Source: Gordonia liuliyuniae
GTDB taxonomy: Bacteria > Actinomycetota > Actinomycetes > Mycobacteriales > Mycobacteriaceae
Direction: 5' to 3'
DNA: 64,000 nucleotides
NCBI RefSeq assembly: GCF_021739025.1
Contig: NZ_JAKKOT010000001.1
Location: forward strand, 1 to 64,000
Positions 33,169 through 41,508 of the stretch are shown here, one piece after another. A program made the position numbers and the translations under genes. The number at the start of each line of letters is the position of its first letter. The stretch's first letter is position 1. The notes under the pieces were generated by a model. It saw nothing but the letters and a program-made list of their open reading frames with translations, was not told the origin of the DNA and made no database searches.

Positions 33169-33573
33169 ATGCGCAAGCATTCCATCACCCGCATCGCCGC
33201 GACCCGCATCGCCATCGCCGGCATCGCCGCCGCGAGCCTGACGACCGCGGTCACGATCGGTTCCGGCCAGGCGTCAGCAGACGGGTTCCCGAACGGACCG
33301 TACTGCCACGGGCCCGTACAAGTGATGGCCGAGTCGGCCGTCTCCCAAGTGGTGATCTGTCCGGTGCAAGGACCGACCGGGTGGGCGTACAGCGGCAAAG
33401 CCAAGACCACTGGGAACTGGATCGACGTCTGGGGAGCGACCCAGAACTCGCTCGGTTTCCACGCGACCAACGACGGCTACACCTATCACGTGCACCGTGA
33501 CCGCTTGATGATCACCGCACCCAACGGTTCAGTCGTCTCCAGCGAGCCGTGGACGTACTACTACCAGCGGTGA
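33169..33573 (+). CDS. Small secreted protein with Tyr/Trp-rich domain
   Basis: A 134-residue protein with a Sec signal peptide (hydrophobic core IAIAGIAAASLTTAVTIG, cleavage after GQASA). The mature domain of about 95 residues has two Cys (YCHGPVQVM and VVICPVQG) that could form a disulfide, and the repeated pattern GYTYHVHRDRLMITAPNGS, VVSSEPWTYYYQR. I do not recognise the family; it looks like a small beta-rich extracellular protein. The start is ATG 33169, with GAGAGGA ten bases upstream. A terminator hairpin follows, then a decayed second copy. Confidence 0.8.
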   Translation: MRKHSITRIAATRIAIAGIAAASLTTAVTIGSGQASADGFPNGPYCHGPVQVMAESAVSQVVICPVQGPTGWAYSGKAKTTGNWIDVWGATQNSLGFHATNDGYTYHVHRDRLMITAPNGSVVSSEPWTYYYQR

Positions 33574-33597
33574 CGCTCACCCCGAAGTACGACAACG

Positions 33598-33633
33598 ATC
33601 CGCGGCGTGGTTCGAACGAATGACGCCGCGGAT
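33598..33633 (+). terminator. Terminator hairpin after the small secreted protein gene
   Basis: ATCCGCGGCGT (33598-33608) and ACGCCGCGGAT (33623-33633) form a perfect 11-bp stem around 14 bases, 24 bases after the stop codon. Confidence 0.8.
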
Positions 33634-33697
33634 TCGCTTGCCACACACTGGAATCACACGAGAATGACACATCGCGAGACGAGGAGAGACGGCCCTC

Positions 33698-33880
33698 GGT
33701 GCGAAGTCGACCGGCACGACGCTCGTCGTCCCGACCGCGCGATACGCGAGCGGCGGATATCACGCCGTCAACAACGGATACGCGTATCACGTCCGACCGG
33801 ACGCCCTTGAGATCCTCGCACCAGACGGCAGCGTCGTCTCCCACGAGCCGTGGACGTACTACGATTCGACGGAGAACTAG
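33698..33880 (+). pseudogene. Decayed tandem copy of the small secreted protein
   Basis: One plus-strand frame reads GAKSTGTTLVVPTARYASGG, YHAVNNGYAYHVRPDALEIL, APDGSVVSHEPWTYYDSTEN and then TAG 33880. It lines up with the last 60 residues of the protein encoded at 33169-33573 (GYTYHVHRDRLMITAPNGSV, EPWTYYY). The frame has no start codon and is closed by a TGA at 33665. The signal peptide and first half are therefore gone, which makes it a pseudogene left by tandem duplication. Confidence 0.72.
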
Positions 33881-33900
33881 GGGGACTCGACCGGCAAGGA

Positions 33901-35424
33901 CTACGAGATGGGCTTCACCAGGGGGAAGAGGACCGTCTCGCGGATGCCGAGACCGGTGATCGCCATCAGTAGACGGTCGATGCCCATGCCGGTTCCGGCA
34001 GTCGGCGGCATCGCGTGTTCCATGGCCGCGAGGAACTCCTCGTCGAGCACCATCGCCTCATCGTCGCCTGCGGCGGCGAGGCGGGCCTGATCGACGAAGC
34101 GTTCTCGCTGAATGATCGGGTCGACGAGCTCCGAGTAGCCGGTGGCGAGCTCGAACCCGCGAACGTAGAGATCCCACTTCTCGACGACCCCCGGGATGCT
34201 CCGGTGCGCACGGACGAGCGGCGACGTCTCGACTGGGAAGTCACGCACGAACACCGGCTCGTCGAGCTGGTCGCCGACCAGGTGCTCCCACAGCTCTTCG
34301 ACGAGCTTGCCGTGGCCGTATCCCTTGTCCTTCGGGACGTCCAAGCCGACCTCGGCGGCGATCGCCAGCAGTTCGTCGACGCTCGTCTCCAACGGGACGA
34401 TCTCGCGACCGAGCGCCTCCGAGAGCGACGGGTACATCGACAGCGACTTCCACTCACCCGACAGGTCGTACGTCGACCCGTCCGGCATCGTCGGCGTCAA
34501 CGTTCCGACTGCGCCGAGAGCGACGGCCTGCACGAGTTCCCGGGTCATGACGGCGGCGTCGTCGTAGGTGCCGTACGCCTGATAGGTCTCGAGCATCGCG
34601 AACTCGGGTGAGTGAGTCGAGTCGGCGCCCTCGTTGCGGAAGTTGCGGTTCACCTCGAACACCCGCTCGATGCCGCCGACGACAGCGCGCTTGAGGAACA
34701 GTTCCGGCGCGATACGCAGATACAGGTCCATGTCGAAGGCGTTCGAATGCGTGATGAACGGACGCGCCGCGGCACCACCGTGCAACGTCTGCAGCATCGG
34801 GGTCTCGATCTCGAGGAAGTCGCGCTCGACGAGGAACGTCCGCAACTCGGCCATCGCCTTCACACGCGTGCGGGCGGTCTCGCGGGCCTCCGGGCGGACG
34901 ATCAAATCGACGTACCGCTGACGGACGCGCGACTCCTCGTTCATCTCCTTGTGGGCGACGGGCAAGGGGCGCAGGGACTTCGAAGCCATCTGCCACTCGT
35001 CGGCCATGACCGACAGTTCGCCGGTCCGCGAGGAGATGATCTCGCCGTGCACGAAGACGATGTCGCCGAGATCGACATCGGCCTTCCACGATGCGAGCGA
35101 CGACTCGCCGACCTTCGCCTGGGACAGCATCGCCTGCAGCTGGGTGCCGTCGCCCTCCTGCAGAGTCGCGAAACAGAGCTTGCCCTTGTTGCGGATGAAG
35201 ATCACCCGGCCCGCGACGCCCGCCTGGACCCCGGTCTCCGAACCCGCTTCGAGGTCGGAGTACTCGGCGCGAATCTCCGCGAGCGTGTGCGTCCGAGTCA
35301 ACTCGACGGGATACGCCTCACGCCCCTCGGCGAGGATGCGTTCACGCTTCTCACGGCGGATCCGCAGCTGTTCGGGGGTCTGATCGTCCTCGCGGGTCTG
35401 CTCGTCGCTCTGGTGCTCACTCAC
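33901..35424 (-). CDS. lysS: Lysine--tRNA ligase (class II)
   Basis: A 507-residue class II lysyl-tRNA synthetase, which charges tRNA-Lys in the cytosol. It has the N-terminal OB-fold anticodon-binding domain ([20 protein letters not shown]), motif 1 around [17 protein letters not shown], motif 2 [18 protein letters not shown] and motif 3 [16 protein letters not shown]. The start is GTG 35424 (the TTG 35427 is one codon earlier); no strong ribosome-binding site is visible. In related genomes lsr2 and clpC follow lysS; here a decayed small gene and the LuxR region follow instead, a synteny break. Confidence 0.96.
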   Translation of the reverse strand: MSEHQSDEQTREDDQTPEQLRIRREKRERILAEGREAYPVELTRTHTLAEIRAEYSDLEAGSETGVQAGVAGRVIFIRNKGKLCFATLQEGDGTQLQAMLSQAKVGESSLASWKADVDLGDIVFVHGEIISSRTGELSVMADEWQMASKSLRPLPVAHKEMNEESRVRQRYVDLIVRPEARETARTRVKAMAELRTFLVERDFLEIETPMLQTLHGGAAARPFITHSNAFDMDLYLRIAPELFLKRAVVGGIERVFEVNRNFRNEGADSTHSPEFAMLETYQAYGTYDDAAVMTRELVQAVALGAVGTLTPTMPDGSTYDLSGEWKSLSMYPSLSEALGREIVPLETSVDELLAIAAEVGLDVPKDKGYGHGKLVEELWEHLVGDQLDEPVFVRDFPVETSPLVRAHRSIPGVVEKWDLYVRGFELATGYSELVDPIIQRERFVDQARLAAAGDDEAMVLDEEFLAAMEHAMPPTAGTGMGIDRLLMAITGLGIRETVLFPLVKPIS

Positions 35425-35473
35425 CAAACCAGGGTAATTCGCCGCAGCGGTCAGGAGCCAATCGAGTACGAGG

Positions 35474-35887
35474 TCAGCGCGGGTCGTAAAGCCCGAGCGC
35501 GTCGACCCCGACCGACCCCGTCACCCTGCGCTCACGCAGCGCGCGATAGCCGCCGACGACGAATCGGGCGCCGGTGACCCCGCGAGCCTGCAGATGCCAG
35601 GCGAGCAGTTCGGCGTCGTACCCGTCCTCGGAGACGAGGACCCACTGCGCCTCGGCGGTGGCCGCACGCAACGCCGACGGTGACGCCGGACTGAGGAGGT
35701 CGAGAGCCTCGGCGGAGTCGATCGCAACGGCGCCCAGCAACGCGCCGAACCGGCGGTGCGATGAGGCGTCGCGTAGGTCGACTGCGACGCCGCCATCACG
35801 CAGAACGGAGTGGAACTCGTGCGCCTGAACCGACAGCGGGACCGCGACGAACGGGGCAGAAACGGGAGTGGAAACGACAACAGTCAT
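35474..35887 (-). CDS. Rhodanese-fold protein lacking the catalytic cysteine
   Basis: A 137-residue protein with the rhodanese fold: [20 protein letters not shown] for the substrate-side strand and helix, [20 protein letters not shown] for the active-site loop, and the closing [12 protein letters not shown]. The loop that normally reads CxxGxR is SEDGYD, so the sulfur-accepting Cys is absent and sulfurtransferase activity is unlikely; a binding or regulatory role is more plausible. The start is ATG 35887. Its GAGG ribosome-binding site could pair with CCTC directly before the ATG. A short ORF rich in Cys codons lies 66 bases upstream, so expression probably responds to cysteine supply. Confidence 0.8.
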   Translation of the reverse strand: MTVVVSTPVSAPFVAVPLSVQAHEFHSVLRDGGVAVDLRDASSHRRFGALLGAVAIDSAEALDLLSPASPSALRAATAEAQWVLVSEDGYDAELLAWHLQARGVTGARFVVGGYRALRERRVTGSVGVDALGLYDPR

Positions 35888-35952
35888 GAGGGATTCCTCG
35901 AAATGATCGAACGAGCAGAGCGGTTGACGATGGGGGCGTCCACACGGGGACG

Positions 35953-35988
35953 TCAGCCCTGACAACACTCCTGACAGCTCTTGATCAC
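35953..35988 (-). CDS. Poly-cysteine leader peptide (cysteine-responsive attenuator)
   Basis: GTG 35988 to TGA 35953 encodes the 11-residue peptide MIKSCQECCQG, with three Cys codons in five positions. CAGAGT ends 7 bases before the GTG, the spacing of a -10 element for a leaderless transcript. Leaderless short ORFs with Cys runs upstream of sulfur-metabolism operons are known in mycobacteria as cysteine-responsive attenuators, where ribosome stalling at Cys codons when Cys is scarce opens the downstream ribosome-binding site. The next gene is a rhodanese-like protein, in keeping with that role. Too short for normal gene calling. Confidence 0.7.
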   Translation of the reverse strand: MIKSCQECCQG

Positions 35989-36195
35989 GACGACGACTCT
36001 GCCACAGCACCGAACAGTCCGGAAAGAGTTTTGCGCATGGGTGGGCCGAATCACCCAGTCCCGTGCGCCGCAACCGCGCGTCGAACTCGGATCGATCGAT
36101 CAGGAACGTTGACCGTTCGACCGCTGTTGCCGATACAGTCGACGTCGCACTGTGTTCGTCGTCACGAGAGCTTGTACATCCCCGGAGGCCGTCTC
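35989..36195. promoter_or_regulatory. Divergent promoter region, rhodanese-like / metallophosphoesterase
   Basis: About 200 bases carry the divergent promoters. On the minus side TTCCGG and CAGAGT with 17 bases between them are weak candidates for the leader-peptide promoter. On the plus side GGAGG at 36184-36188 is the ribosome-binding site of the metallophosphoesterase. Longer ORF extensions across this region are not supported. Confidence 0.45.
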
Positions 36196-37860
36196 ATGAG
36201 CATGACCCGTCGTTCGTTCCTGCGCGCGAGCGCCGCCGCCGCGGGAGCGGTCGCCGCATCGTCGACCGCGTCCGGCCTGGCCCGCGCCGAGCCGGGTGCC
36301 GCATCGTCCGCGAACACCGCGGGCACCACCCTGGAGAAGGTCGGGGTGGCCGGCAGGCCGGACAAGAAGGGGTACCGCAAGCTCGTCCAAGGCAAGGGCT
36401 GGCCCCTGTACGTCCGCGAGGAACTCGCCGGAGCGAAATCCACTCGCGACTCGACGCGGACCGGCCTCGCATCATTCGTGCAGCTCACCGACATCCACAT
36501 CACCGATGTGCAGAGTCCCGCCCGCTTCGAGTACGTGCACCCGCTGCAGGGACCTGCATATCGGCCGCAGGAGGCGCTCGGCACACAGGGCGCAGTCGCC
36601 CTGATCGAACGCATCAACGCCCTGTCGGGCGGCCCGTTCACCGGGCGCGCGTTCGACTGCGTCGTCTCGACCGGCGACAACACCGACAATCACGAGATCG
36701 TCGAACTCGACTGGTACCAGCACTTGCTGTCCGGCGGCACGATCACCCCGAACACCGGACATCCGACCCGGTTCGAAGGCGTGCAGTCGTTCGGTTCGGC
36801 GATGTACTACCGGCCCGAACTCGACAAGCCCGACCTCTACAAGGACCACGGTTTCCCGACCATACCGGGGCTCCTGCACGCGGCGATGCGGTCACACACC
36901 AGCCCGGGGCTGAACATGCGCTGGTACTCAGTGTTCGGCAACCACGACGACCAGATGCTCGGGACCGTGCCGAACGACCTGATCGACTGGTTGTACCTCG
37001 GCAATGTGAAATTCGACCTCCCCGGCACCGATCCGACGGCGGCCGCCATCGCCAGTGCGCTTCGGAGTGATCCGGCGTCGGTGGTGGGGTTGCTCGGGAA
37101 GCTGAAGACCACCGGCCCGACTCTGCCTGCGACCGCGGACGCGCGACGACGACCGTTCACCCCACGCGAGTTCATCCGCAGCCACTTCGACCGGTCGATC
37201 ACCGGTGCGGGCCCGGTGGGCCACGGATTCTCCGATCCCGACGGCCCCAGCTGGTACCGATTCCAGATCGCACCGGGGGTGCTCGGCATCGCAATGAACA
37301 CCACGAACAGTCTCGGGATCGCCGACGGGTCGATCAGCCAGAAGCAGCTGACGTGGATCGAGAAGCAGATCAGCGCGCACGCCGACCAGCTGGTGATCGT
37401 GTTCAGCCATCACACGTCGACGACGATGACAGCGAAGCTGCCGAACCCGGAGACGCCCGGCGAAGCCCAGTTCGACGGCTCACACCTCGTCGAACGCCTC
37501 AAGACGCACCGGAACGTAATCGCGTGGGTCAACGGCCACACGCACAACAACGAAGTGACGCCGCATCGAGGCACGACACCCGCCCACAGCTTCTGGGAGA
37601 TCAACACGGCCAGCCACATCGACTTCCCGCAGCTAGCCAGGATCGTCGAGGTGACCGACAATAAGGACGGCACCCTCAGCATCTTCACGCCGCTGATCGA
37701 AGCCGAGGGGCCGTACACCGCCGATCCGTCGGACCTGTCGCAGAAGGGTCTGGCGAGCCTGTACCGCGAACTCTCGATCAACGACATCCATCTGGAAGAC
37801 CGGATCGGCACGGCCGCGGACCGAAACTGCGAACTGCTGTTGGCGAACCCGCTCAGTTAG
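36196..37860 (+). CDS. Tat-exported metallophosphoesterase (TIGR03767 type)
   Basis: A 554-residue calcineurin-like phosphoesterase. The N-terminus carries a twin-arginine signal (MTRRSFLRASAAAAGAVAAS, cleavage near ARA/EP), so it is exported folded. Metal-binding motifs follow: QLTDIHIT (Asp, His), DCVVSTGDNTDNHE (GD motif), VFGNHDDQ (GNHD), and later VIVFSHHTSTT and VNGHTHNN (GHxH). The length and motif spacing fit the actinobacterial family modelled as TIGR03767; the substrate is unknown. The start is ATG 36196 with GGAGG eight bases upstream. The 3' end overlaps the convergent TetR gene by 8 bases. Confidence 0.9.
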   Translation: MSMTRRSFLRASAAAAGAVAASSTASGLARAEPGAASSANTAGTTLEKVGVAGRPDKKGYRKLVQGKGWPLYVREELAGAKSTRDSTRTGLASFVQLTDIHITDVQSPARFEYVHPLQGPAYRPQEALGTQGAVALIERINALSGGPFTGRAFDCVVSTGDNTDNHEIVELDWYQHLLSGGTITPNTGHPTRFEGVQSFGSAMYYRPELDKPDLYKDHGFPTIPGLLHAAMRSHTSPGLNMRWYSVFGNHDDQMLGTVPNDLIDWLYLGNVKFDLPGTDPTAAAIASALRSDPASVVGLLGKLKTTGPTLPATADARRRPFTPREFIRSHFDRSITGAGPVGHGFSDPDGPSWYRFQIAPGVLGIAMNTTNSLGIADGSISQKQLTWIEKQISAHADQLVIVFSHHTSTTMTAKLPNPETPGEAQFDGSHLVERLKTHRNVIAWVNGHTHNNEVTPHRGTTPAHSFWEINTASHIDFPQLARIVEVTDNKDGTLSIFTPLIEAEGPYTADPSDLSQKGLASLYRELSINDIHLEDRIGTAADRNCELLLANPLS

Positions 37861-38446
37861 CGTCGCGCCACGGTGCGAGCAGCAGTCGGCAGGCTCGACG
37901 CATGCTGGCTTCGGCTTCGTCCGAAGTGAGTTCGCCCATCACCGCCCACGAGAGGATGCCATAGGCCGCCTGTTCGACGATCCCGGTGAGCTGCAGGTCA
38001 TCGACGGTCGGGGCGTCGATTCCCGCGACGCCGAGAATGCGTTCACGAAGATCGAATCGGGTGGCCGCCGACTCGGCGCGGACCGCGTTGACGGACACGA
38101 TCATCGCGCGGCCGAGCAACGGGCGGGCCAGCATGCTGCGACAGGCATCGGTCATCATCTCGGCCACCGCTTCGACCGGGTCGTCTTGCTTCGGGGCATG
38201 TCCGGGCCCCAGATCGGCGGCGTATTCGAGCATCAGCGCCGCGAACAGCTGATGTTTCGTCGGGTAGTAGCGGTACAGAGTCGCGAGGGACACCCCGGCC
38301 TCCGCCGCGACGTCGGCCATGCGCACCGAGTCGAGCTCGCGTTCGGCGCCGAGCCGGGCCGCCACCCGGAGGATGTCCTCCACGCGTCCACGCTGGACCG
38401 CTGTGGTCGGAGCGGCCCCGTCACGTTTCGTGCTGGGTCTAGGCAT
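37853..38446 (-). CDS. TetR-family repressor
   Basis: A 197-residue TetR regulator with N-terminal HTH (ELDSVRMADVAAEAGVSLAT, LYRYYPTKHQLFAALM) and a helical ligand-binding domain. The ATG at 38446 lies inside the 3' end of the SDR gene (8-base overlap), so it is co-translated with it. It is a KstR-like TetR by general look, but the resemblance is limited to the HTH. The 16-bp palindrome at 39285-39300 upstream of this operon is its likely operator. Confidence 0.87.
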   Translation of the reverse strand: MPRPSTKRDGAAPTTAVQRGRVEDILRVAARLGAERELDSVRMADVAAEAGVSLATLYRYYPTKHQLFAALMLEYAADLGPGHAPKQDDPVEAVAEMMTDACRSMLARPLLGRAMIVSVNAVRAESAATRFDLRERILGVAGIDAPTVDDLQLTGIVEQAAYGILSWAVMGELTSDEAEASMRRACRLLLAPWRDAN

Positions 38447-39266
38447 CGTCGCCCTCACGACGTTTCATCAGTGCGGTCATGAGTCGATGATGCTTGAGCA
38501 CCGTCCGGGCTCGATCGTCGGCACCACCGAGTGCGACGCCCCGCTCATTCCCGGACACCACGTGCACGGGACCGTCCGACAGATGCGCCAGTCCCTCCGC
38601 GGCGACGTCCGCGGGGCGCCCGACGACGAGGCCGGGCACGTCGAAGTCGAGACCGGCCCGTCGCATGGCCGGGGTATCGGTGACACCGAGCACCAGGTGG
38701 AGGACGTCGACGCCCGCTTCCCGCAGTTCCAGCCACAATCCTTCGGTGAAGATCCGCACGAACGCTTTGGCTCCGCCGTACACGGTGTGCTCGGCGGAGC
38801 CGAGGTAGCCGCTGAGTGATCCGATCGTGATGATGCCTCCCGACCCGCGCTTCTTCATGCGCGCGCCGTAATGATGTGCGAGTGCCATCGGGACGGTGAC
38901 ATTGAGGGTGAGTACCTTCATGAACTCGACGAGATCACCGTCGACGAATTCGGACCCGTAACTGTTGGCGCCCGCGTTGCAGACCAGCAACCCGATGTCG
39001 AGGTCGTCGGTCGCCTGCAGGACCCGGTCGAGATCGGCGGGGACGGTGAGGTCAGCGCTCACGGTCCGTACTGCACGCCCATGCTCCCGGCATCGCTGCG
39101 CGATATCTTCGAGCGGGCCCACTTTACGTGCGACGAGCACGAGGTCGACGCCCGCGGCCGCGAGTTGTTCGGCGAATTGTGCCCCGACGCCTTCAGAACC
39201 CCCGACGACGAGCGCCCACGGCCCGTACTCGGCGAGGTCCGATGCTGCGATATCCGACTCAGTCAT
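38439..39266 (-). CDS. Short-chain dehydrogenase/reductase
   Basis: A 275-residue SDR. The cofactor motif is VVGGSEGVGAQFA (GGSxGxG type), then LLVCNAGANSYG, and the catalytic set in TIGSLSGYLGSAEHTVYGGAKAF (Ser, Tyr and Lys). It is coupled to the downstream TetR gene and divergent from an LLM oxidoreductase, with a shared palindromic operator. The substrate is unknown; the combination of SDR, LLM and NTF2-like proteins is common in lipid and steroid metabolism of this order. Confidence 0.87.
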   Translation of the reverse strand: MTESDIAASDLAEYGPWALVVGGSEGVGAQFAEQLAAAGVDLVLVARKVGPLEDIAQRCREHGRAVRTVSADLTVPADLDRVLQATDDLDIGLLVCNAGANSYGSEFVDGDLVEFMKVLTLNVTVPMALAHHYGARMKKRGSGGIITIGSLSGYLGSAEHTVYGGAKAFVRIFTEGLWLELREAGVDVLHLVLGVTDTPAMRRAGLDFDVPGLVVGRPADVAAEGLAHLSDGPVHVVSGNERGVALGGADDRARTVLKHHRLMTALMKRREGDDA

Positions 39267-39284
39267 TACGATTCATCCTCATTT

Positions 39285-39300
39285 CTAGAATTCATTCTAG
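39285..39300. promoter_or_regulatory. 16-bp palindromic operator between divergent SDR and LLM genes
   Basis: CTAGAATTCATTCTAG consists of perfect 7-base arms CTAGAAT and ATTCTAG around TC. It sits 18 bases from the SDR start and 21 bases from the LLM start, over both promoters. This is the size and symmetry of a TetR-dimer site; the TetR gene in the SDR operon is the obvious candidate to bind it. Confidence 0.7.
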
Positions 39301-39321
39301 TTTAGGTGACATCATGGCGGC

Positions 39322-40203
39322 ATGAAGCACAACACCACGATTCCCCGCTTCGGCATATCGACGCCGATCGTCGTCCAGGTACCCGGGGTGGCCTCCCCCT
39401 GGGAGGCTGACGCCGGCGTGGACGATCTGACGGAGATCGCAGCGACCGCCGACCGTCTCGGGTTCGATTACCTCACGTGCGCCGAGCACGTCGCCGTCCC
39501 GACGAGCGCCGAGGGGCGCGGCGTCGCCTACTGGGACCCGCTGTCCACGCTGTCGTTCCTGGCGGCGAGCACCGAACGGATCCGCCTGGCGACCTCGGTG
39601 CTCGTGCTCGGCTACCACCACCCGCTGGAGATCGCCAAGCGCTACGGCACCCTCGATCGACTCAGTTCGGGCCGGGTGATCCTCGGTGTCGGAGTCGGCT
39701 CACTGGAGGAAGAGTTCGACCTGCTCGGCGCAGCCTGGCGAGGTCGAGGCTCCCGCGCCGACGACGCGATGCGCGCGTTGCGCGCATCCCTGTCGCAGCA
39801 GCGTCCGGAGTACCACGGCGAGCACTACGACTACGACGGACTGATCGTCGAACCGTGCGGCGTGCAGGAGTCGATACCGCTGTGGGTCGGTGGCCGCAGC
39901 CTGCGTTCGCTGCGCCGCGCCGTCGAGTTGGGCGACGGCTGGATGCCGTTCGGGCTCGGTGTCGGCGCGCTGCGCGACCTTCTCGCACAGGCCGACGTCC
40001 CGACCGGATTCGAGATCGTGCTCGGCACCGCACCTCTCGACCCGATCTGGGATCCGGGCCGCGCGATGGAGAAGATCACGCGCCTCCTCGACTCGGGAGC
40101 CACCTCGATCACCTGCACCCTCACGGCCGATTCGGCCGCCAACTACTCAGAACAACTCGCAGCACTGACCGAACTGGTCGCTCCGCTGCGCGAGGAGAAG
40201 TGA
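39322..40203 (+). CDS. LLM-class flavin/F420-dependent oxidoreductase
   Basis: A 293-residue luciferase-like monooxygenase-fold protein, a TIM barrel binding FMN or F420. Typical segments are ATADRLGFDYLTCAEHVAVP, WDPLSTLSFLAASTERIRLA, TSVLVLGYHHPLEIAKRYGT, LDRLSSGRVILGVGVGSLEE and IPLWVGGRS. F420 use is plausible in this order but cannot be told from sequence alone. It is followed within 6 bases by an NTF2-like gene and shares the palindromic operator with the divergent SDR-TetR operon. Confidence 0.88.
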   Translation: MKHNTTIPRFGISTPIVVQVPGVASPWEADAGVDDLTEIAATADRLGFDYLTCAEHVAVPTSAEGRGVAYWDPLSTLSFLAASTERIRLATSVLVLGYHHPLEIAKRYGTLDRLSSGRVILGVGVGSLEEEFDLLGAAWRGRGSRADDAMRALRASLSQQRPEYHGEHYDYDGLIVEPCGVQESIPLWVGGRSLRSLRRAVELGDGWMPFGLGVGALRDLLAQADVPTGFEIVLGTAPLDPIWDPGRAMEKITRLLDSGATSITCTLTADSAANYSEQLAALTELVAPLREEK

Positions 40204-40208
40204 GATCA

Positions 40209-40766
40209 ATGACGAACATCGCTGACGACGTGCTCACCGACCTGCTGGCCCGGGTCCGACGGCTCGAAGACGAACGCGACATCGCGCGACTGATCGCGTC
40301 GTACGGCCCGCTCGTCGACGCAGGCGAAGCCGACGCCGTGTCTCGACTGTGGGCCGACGACGGCGTCTACGACGTGGAGGGCTGGCTGATGCAGGGGCGG
40401 GCAGACGTCCACGCGATGGTGGAGTCGCCGCAGCATCAGGGGCTGATCGGTCGCGGCTGCGTCCACTTCCACTCCCCCGCCGTCATCGCGGTGAACGGTG
40501 ATCTCGCGTCGGCGGTGTGCGAGACGATCCTGCTCGTCCGCCGCGACGATTCACCGGACGGGCACAGCCGCGGCTTCACGGTGCAGCGTGGCGGGGCCAC
40601 CCATTTCGAACTGCGCCGGGCCGACGACTCAATGCACGGGTGGGAGGTGGTCCGACGCACCACCAGACTTCTCGACGGTTCCGCGGAGAGCACAGAACTG
40701 CTGTCCCGAGCTCGGCTCAGCGGCGGCGCGACCGCTCGTGAACCCGACGCAGACCATCGAGCGTGA
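40209..40766 (+). CDS. NTF2-like (SnoaL fold) protein
   Basis: A 185-residue NTF2-like protein: N-terminal helix VRRLEDERDIARLIASYGPL, VDAGEADAVSRLWADDGVYD, then the sheet with VHFHSPAVIAVNGDLASAVC and a C-terminal strand HGWEVVRRTTRLLDG. This subgroup often serves as a small dehydratase or isomerase in aromatic or steroid pathways. The ATG at 40209 lies 5 bases after the LLM stop. The gene runs 50 bases into the convergent coaX, an unusually long tail overlap. Confidence 0.82.
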   Translation: MTNIADDVLTDLLARVRRLEDERDIARLIASYGPLVDAGEADAVSRLWADDGVYDVEGWLMQGRADVHAMVESPQHQGLIGRGCVHFHSPAVIAVNGDLASAVCETILLVRRDDSPDGHSRGFTVQRGGATHFELRRADDSMHGWEVVRRTTRLLDGSAESTELLSRARLSGGATAREPDADHRA

Positions 40767-41508
40767 GATGCGGGTGGTGATCGGTGAGGGTGGCGGCCTC
40801 GCCGTACATGAGCGGCGCCAGGTATCCGGTCGCGACGACCGCGACGTCCGGGCCGTCGAAACCGGGAACGTCGCGGCGAACGCGGTTCACCAGGCCGTCG
40901 ATCTGGCCCGCGAAACCGTAGAGGATGCCCGACTGCAACGCTTCGACCGTGTTCTTGCCGATGACCCCGCGCGGCGGCCGAAGCTCCACCTTGCGGACGG
41001 TCACCGTGTACTCCGACAGCGCTTCGACACCGATGTTGATGCCGGGCGCGATCGCGCCGCCCAACAGTTCGCCCGTCGCCGAGACCGCGTCGACGACAGT
41101 CGCCGTTCCGCACGCGACGACGATGCACGGTCGGCCCGGGAAGTTCTCGTGCGCGGCCAACGCGTTCGCGACACGATCGGTGCCGATCTCCTTCGGATTG
41201 TCGACCAGCAGCGGAACACCGGTGCGGACGCCCGGTTCGAGCAGGACGTGCGGCCCGTTCCCGAAGTAGCGGGGCAGCATCACCCGCATCTCACGCAGCA
41301 GTGACGGCACCGTCGACAAGGTGGCAACCGCGGTCACCTGCTCGACGTCCGCGCCGAGCAGTCCGCGCAGCCGCATGGCGAGCTCGTCCGACGTGTAGTT
41401 CGGCTCGGTGTGGATGCGCCAGTCACGCACCAGCTCCGCGTGATCGCCGAAACCCGCGAACACCCCGAGATGGATGTTCGTATTGCCGATGCTGACGGTC
41501 AGGAGCAT
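40717..41508 (-). CDS. coaX: Type III pantothenate kinase homologue with altered catalytic motifs
   Basis: A 263-residue CoaX-family protein; active CoaX phosphorylates pantothenate in the first step of CoA synthesis. The fold is intact: LSTVPSLLREMRVMLPRYF, GVRTGVPLLVDNPKEIGTDR, GELLGGAIAPGINIGVEALS and VVATGYLAPLM are family hallmarks. However, the N-terminal DxGNT motif reads SIGNT (Asp6 to Ser), and the DFGTA motif reads ACGTA, so two Asp residues considered essential are missing. It may be inactive, with a CoaA-type kinase elsewhere doing the work, or serve another function. Its ATG follows the panD stop directly. Confidence 0.88.
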   Translation of the reverse strand: MLLTVSIGNTNIHLGVFAGFGDHAELVRDWRIHTEPNYTSDELAMRLRGLLGADVEQVTAVATLSTVPSLLREMRVMLPRYFGNGPHVLLEPGVRTGVPLLVDNPKEIGTDRVANALAAHENFPGRPCIVVACGTATVVDAVSATGELLGGAIAPGINIGVEALSEYTVTVRKVELRPPRGVIGKNTVEALQSGILYGFAGQIDGLVNRVRRDVPGFDGPDVAVVATGYLAPLMYGEAATLTDHHPHLTLDGLRRVHERSRRR

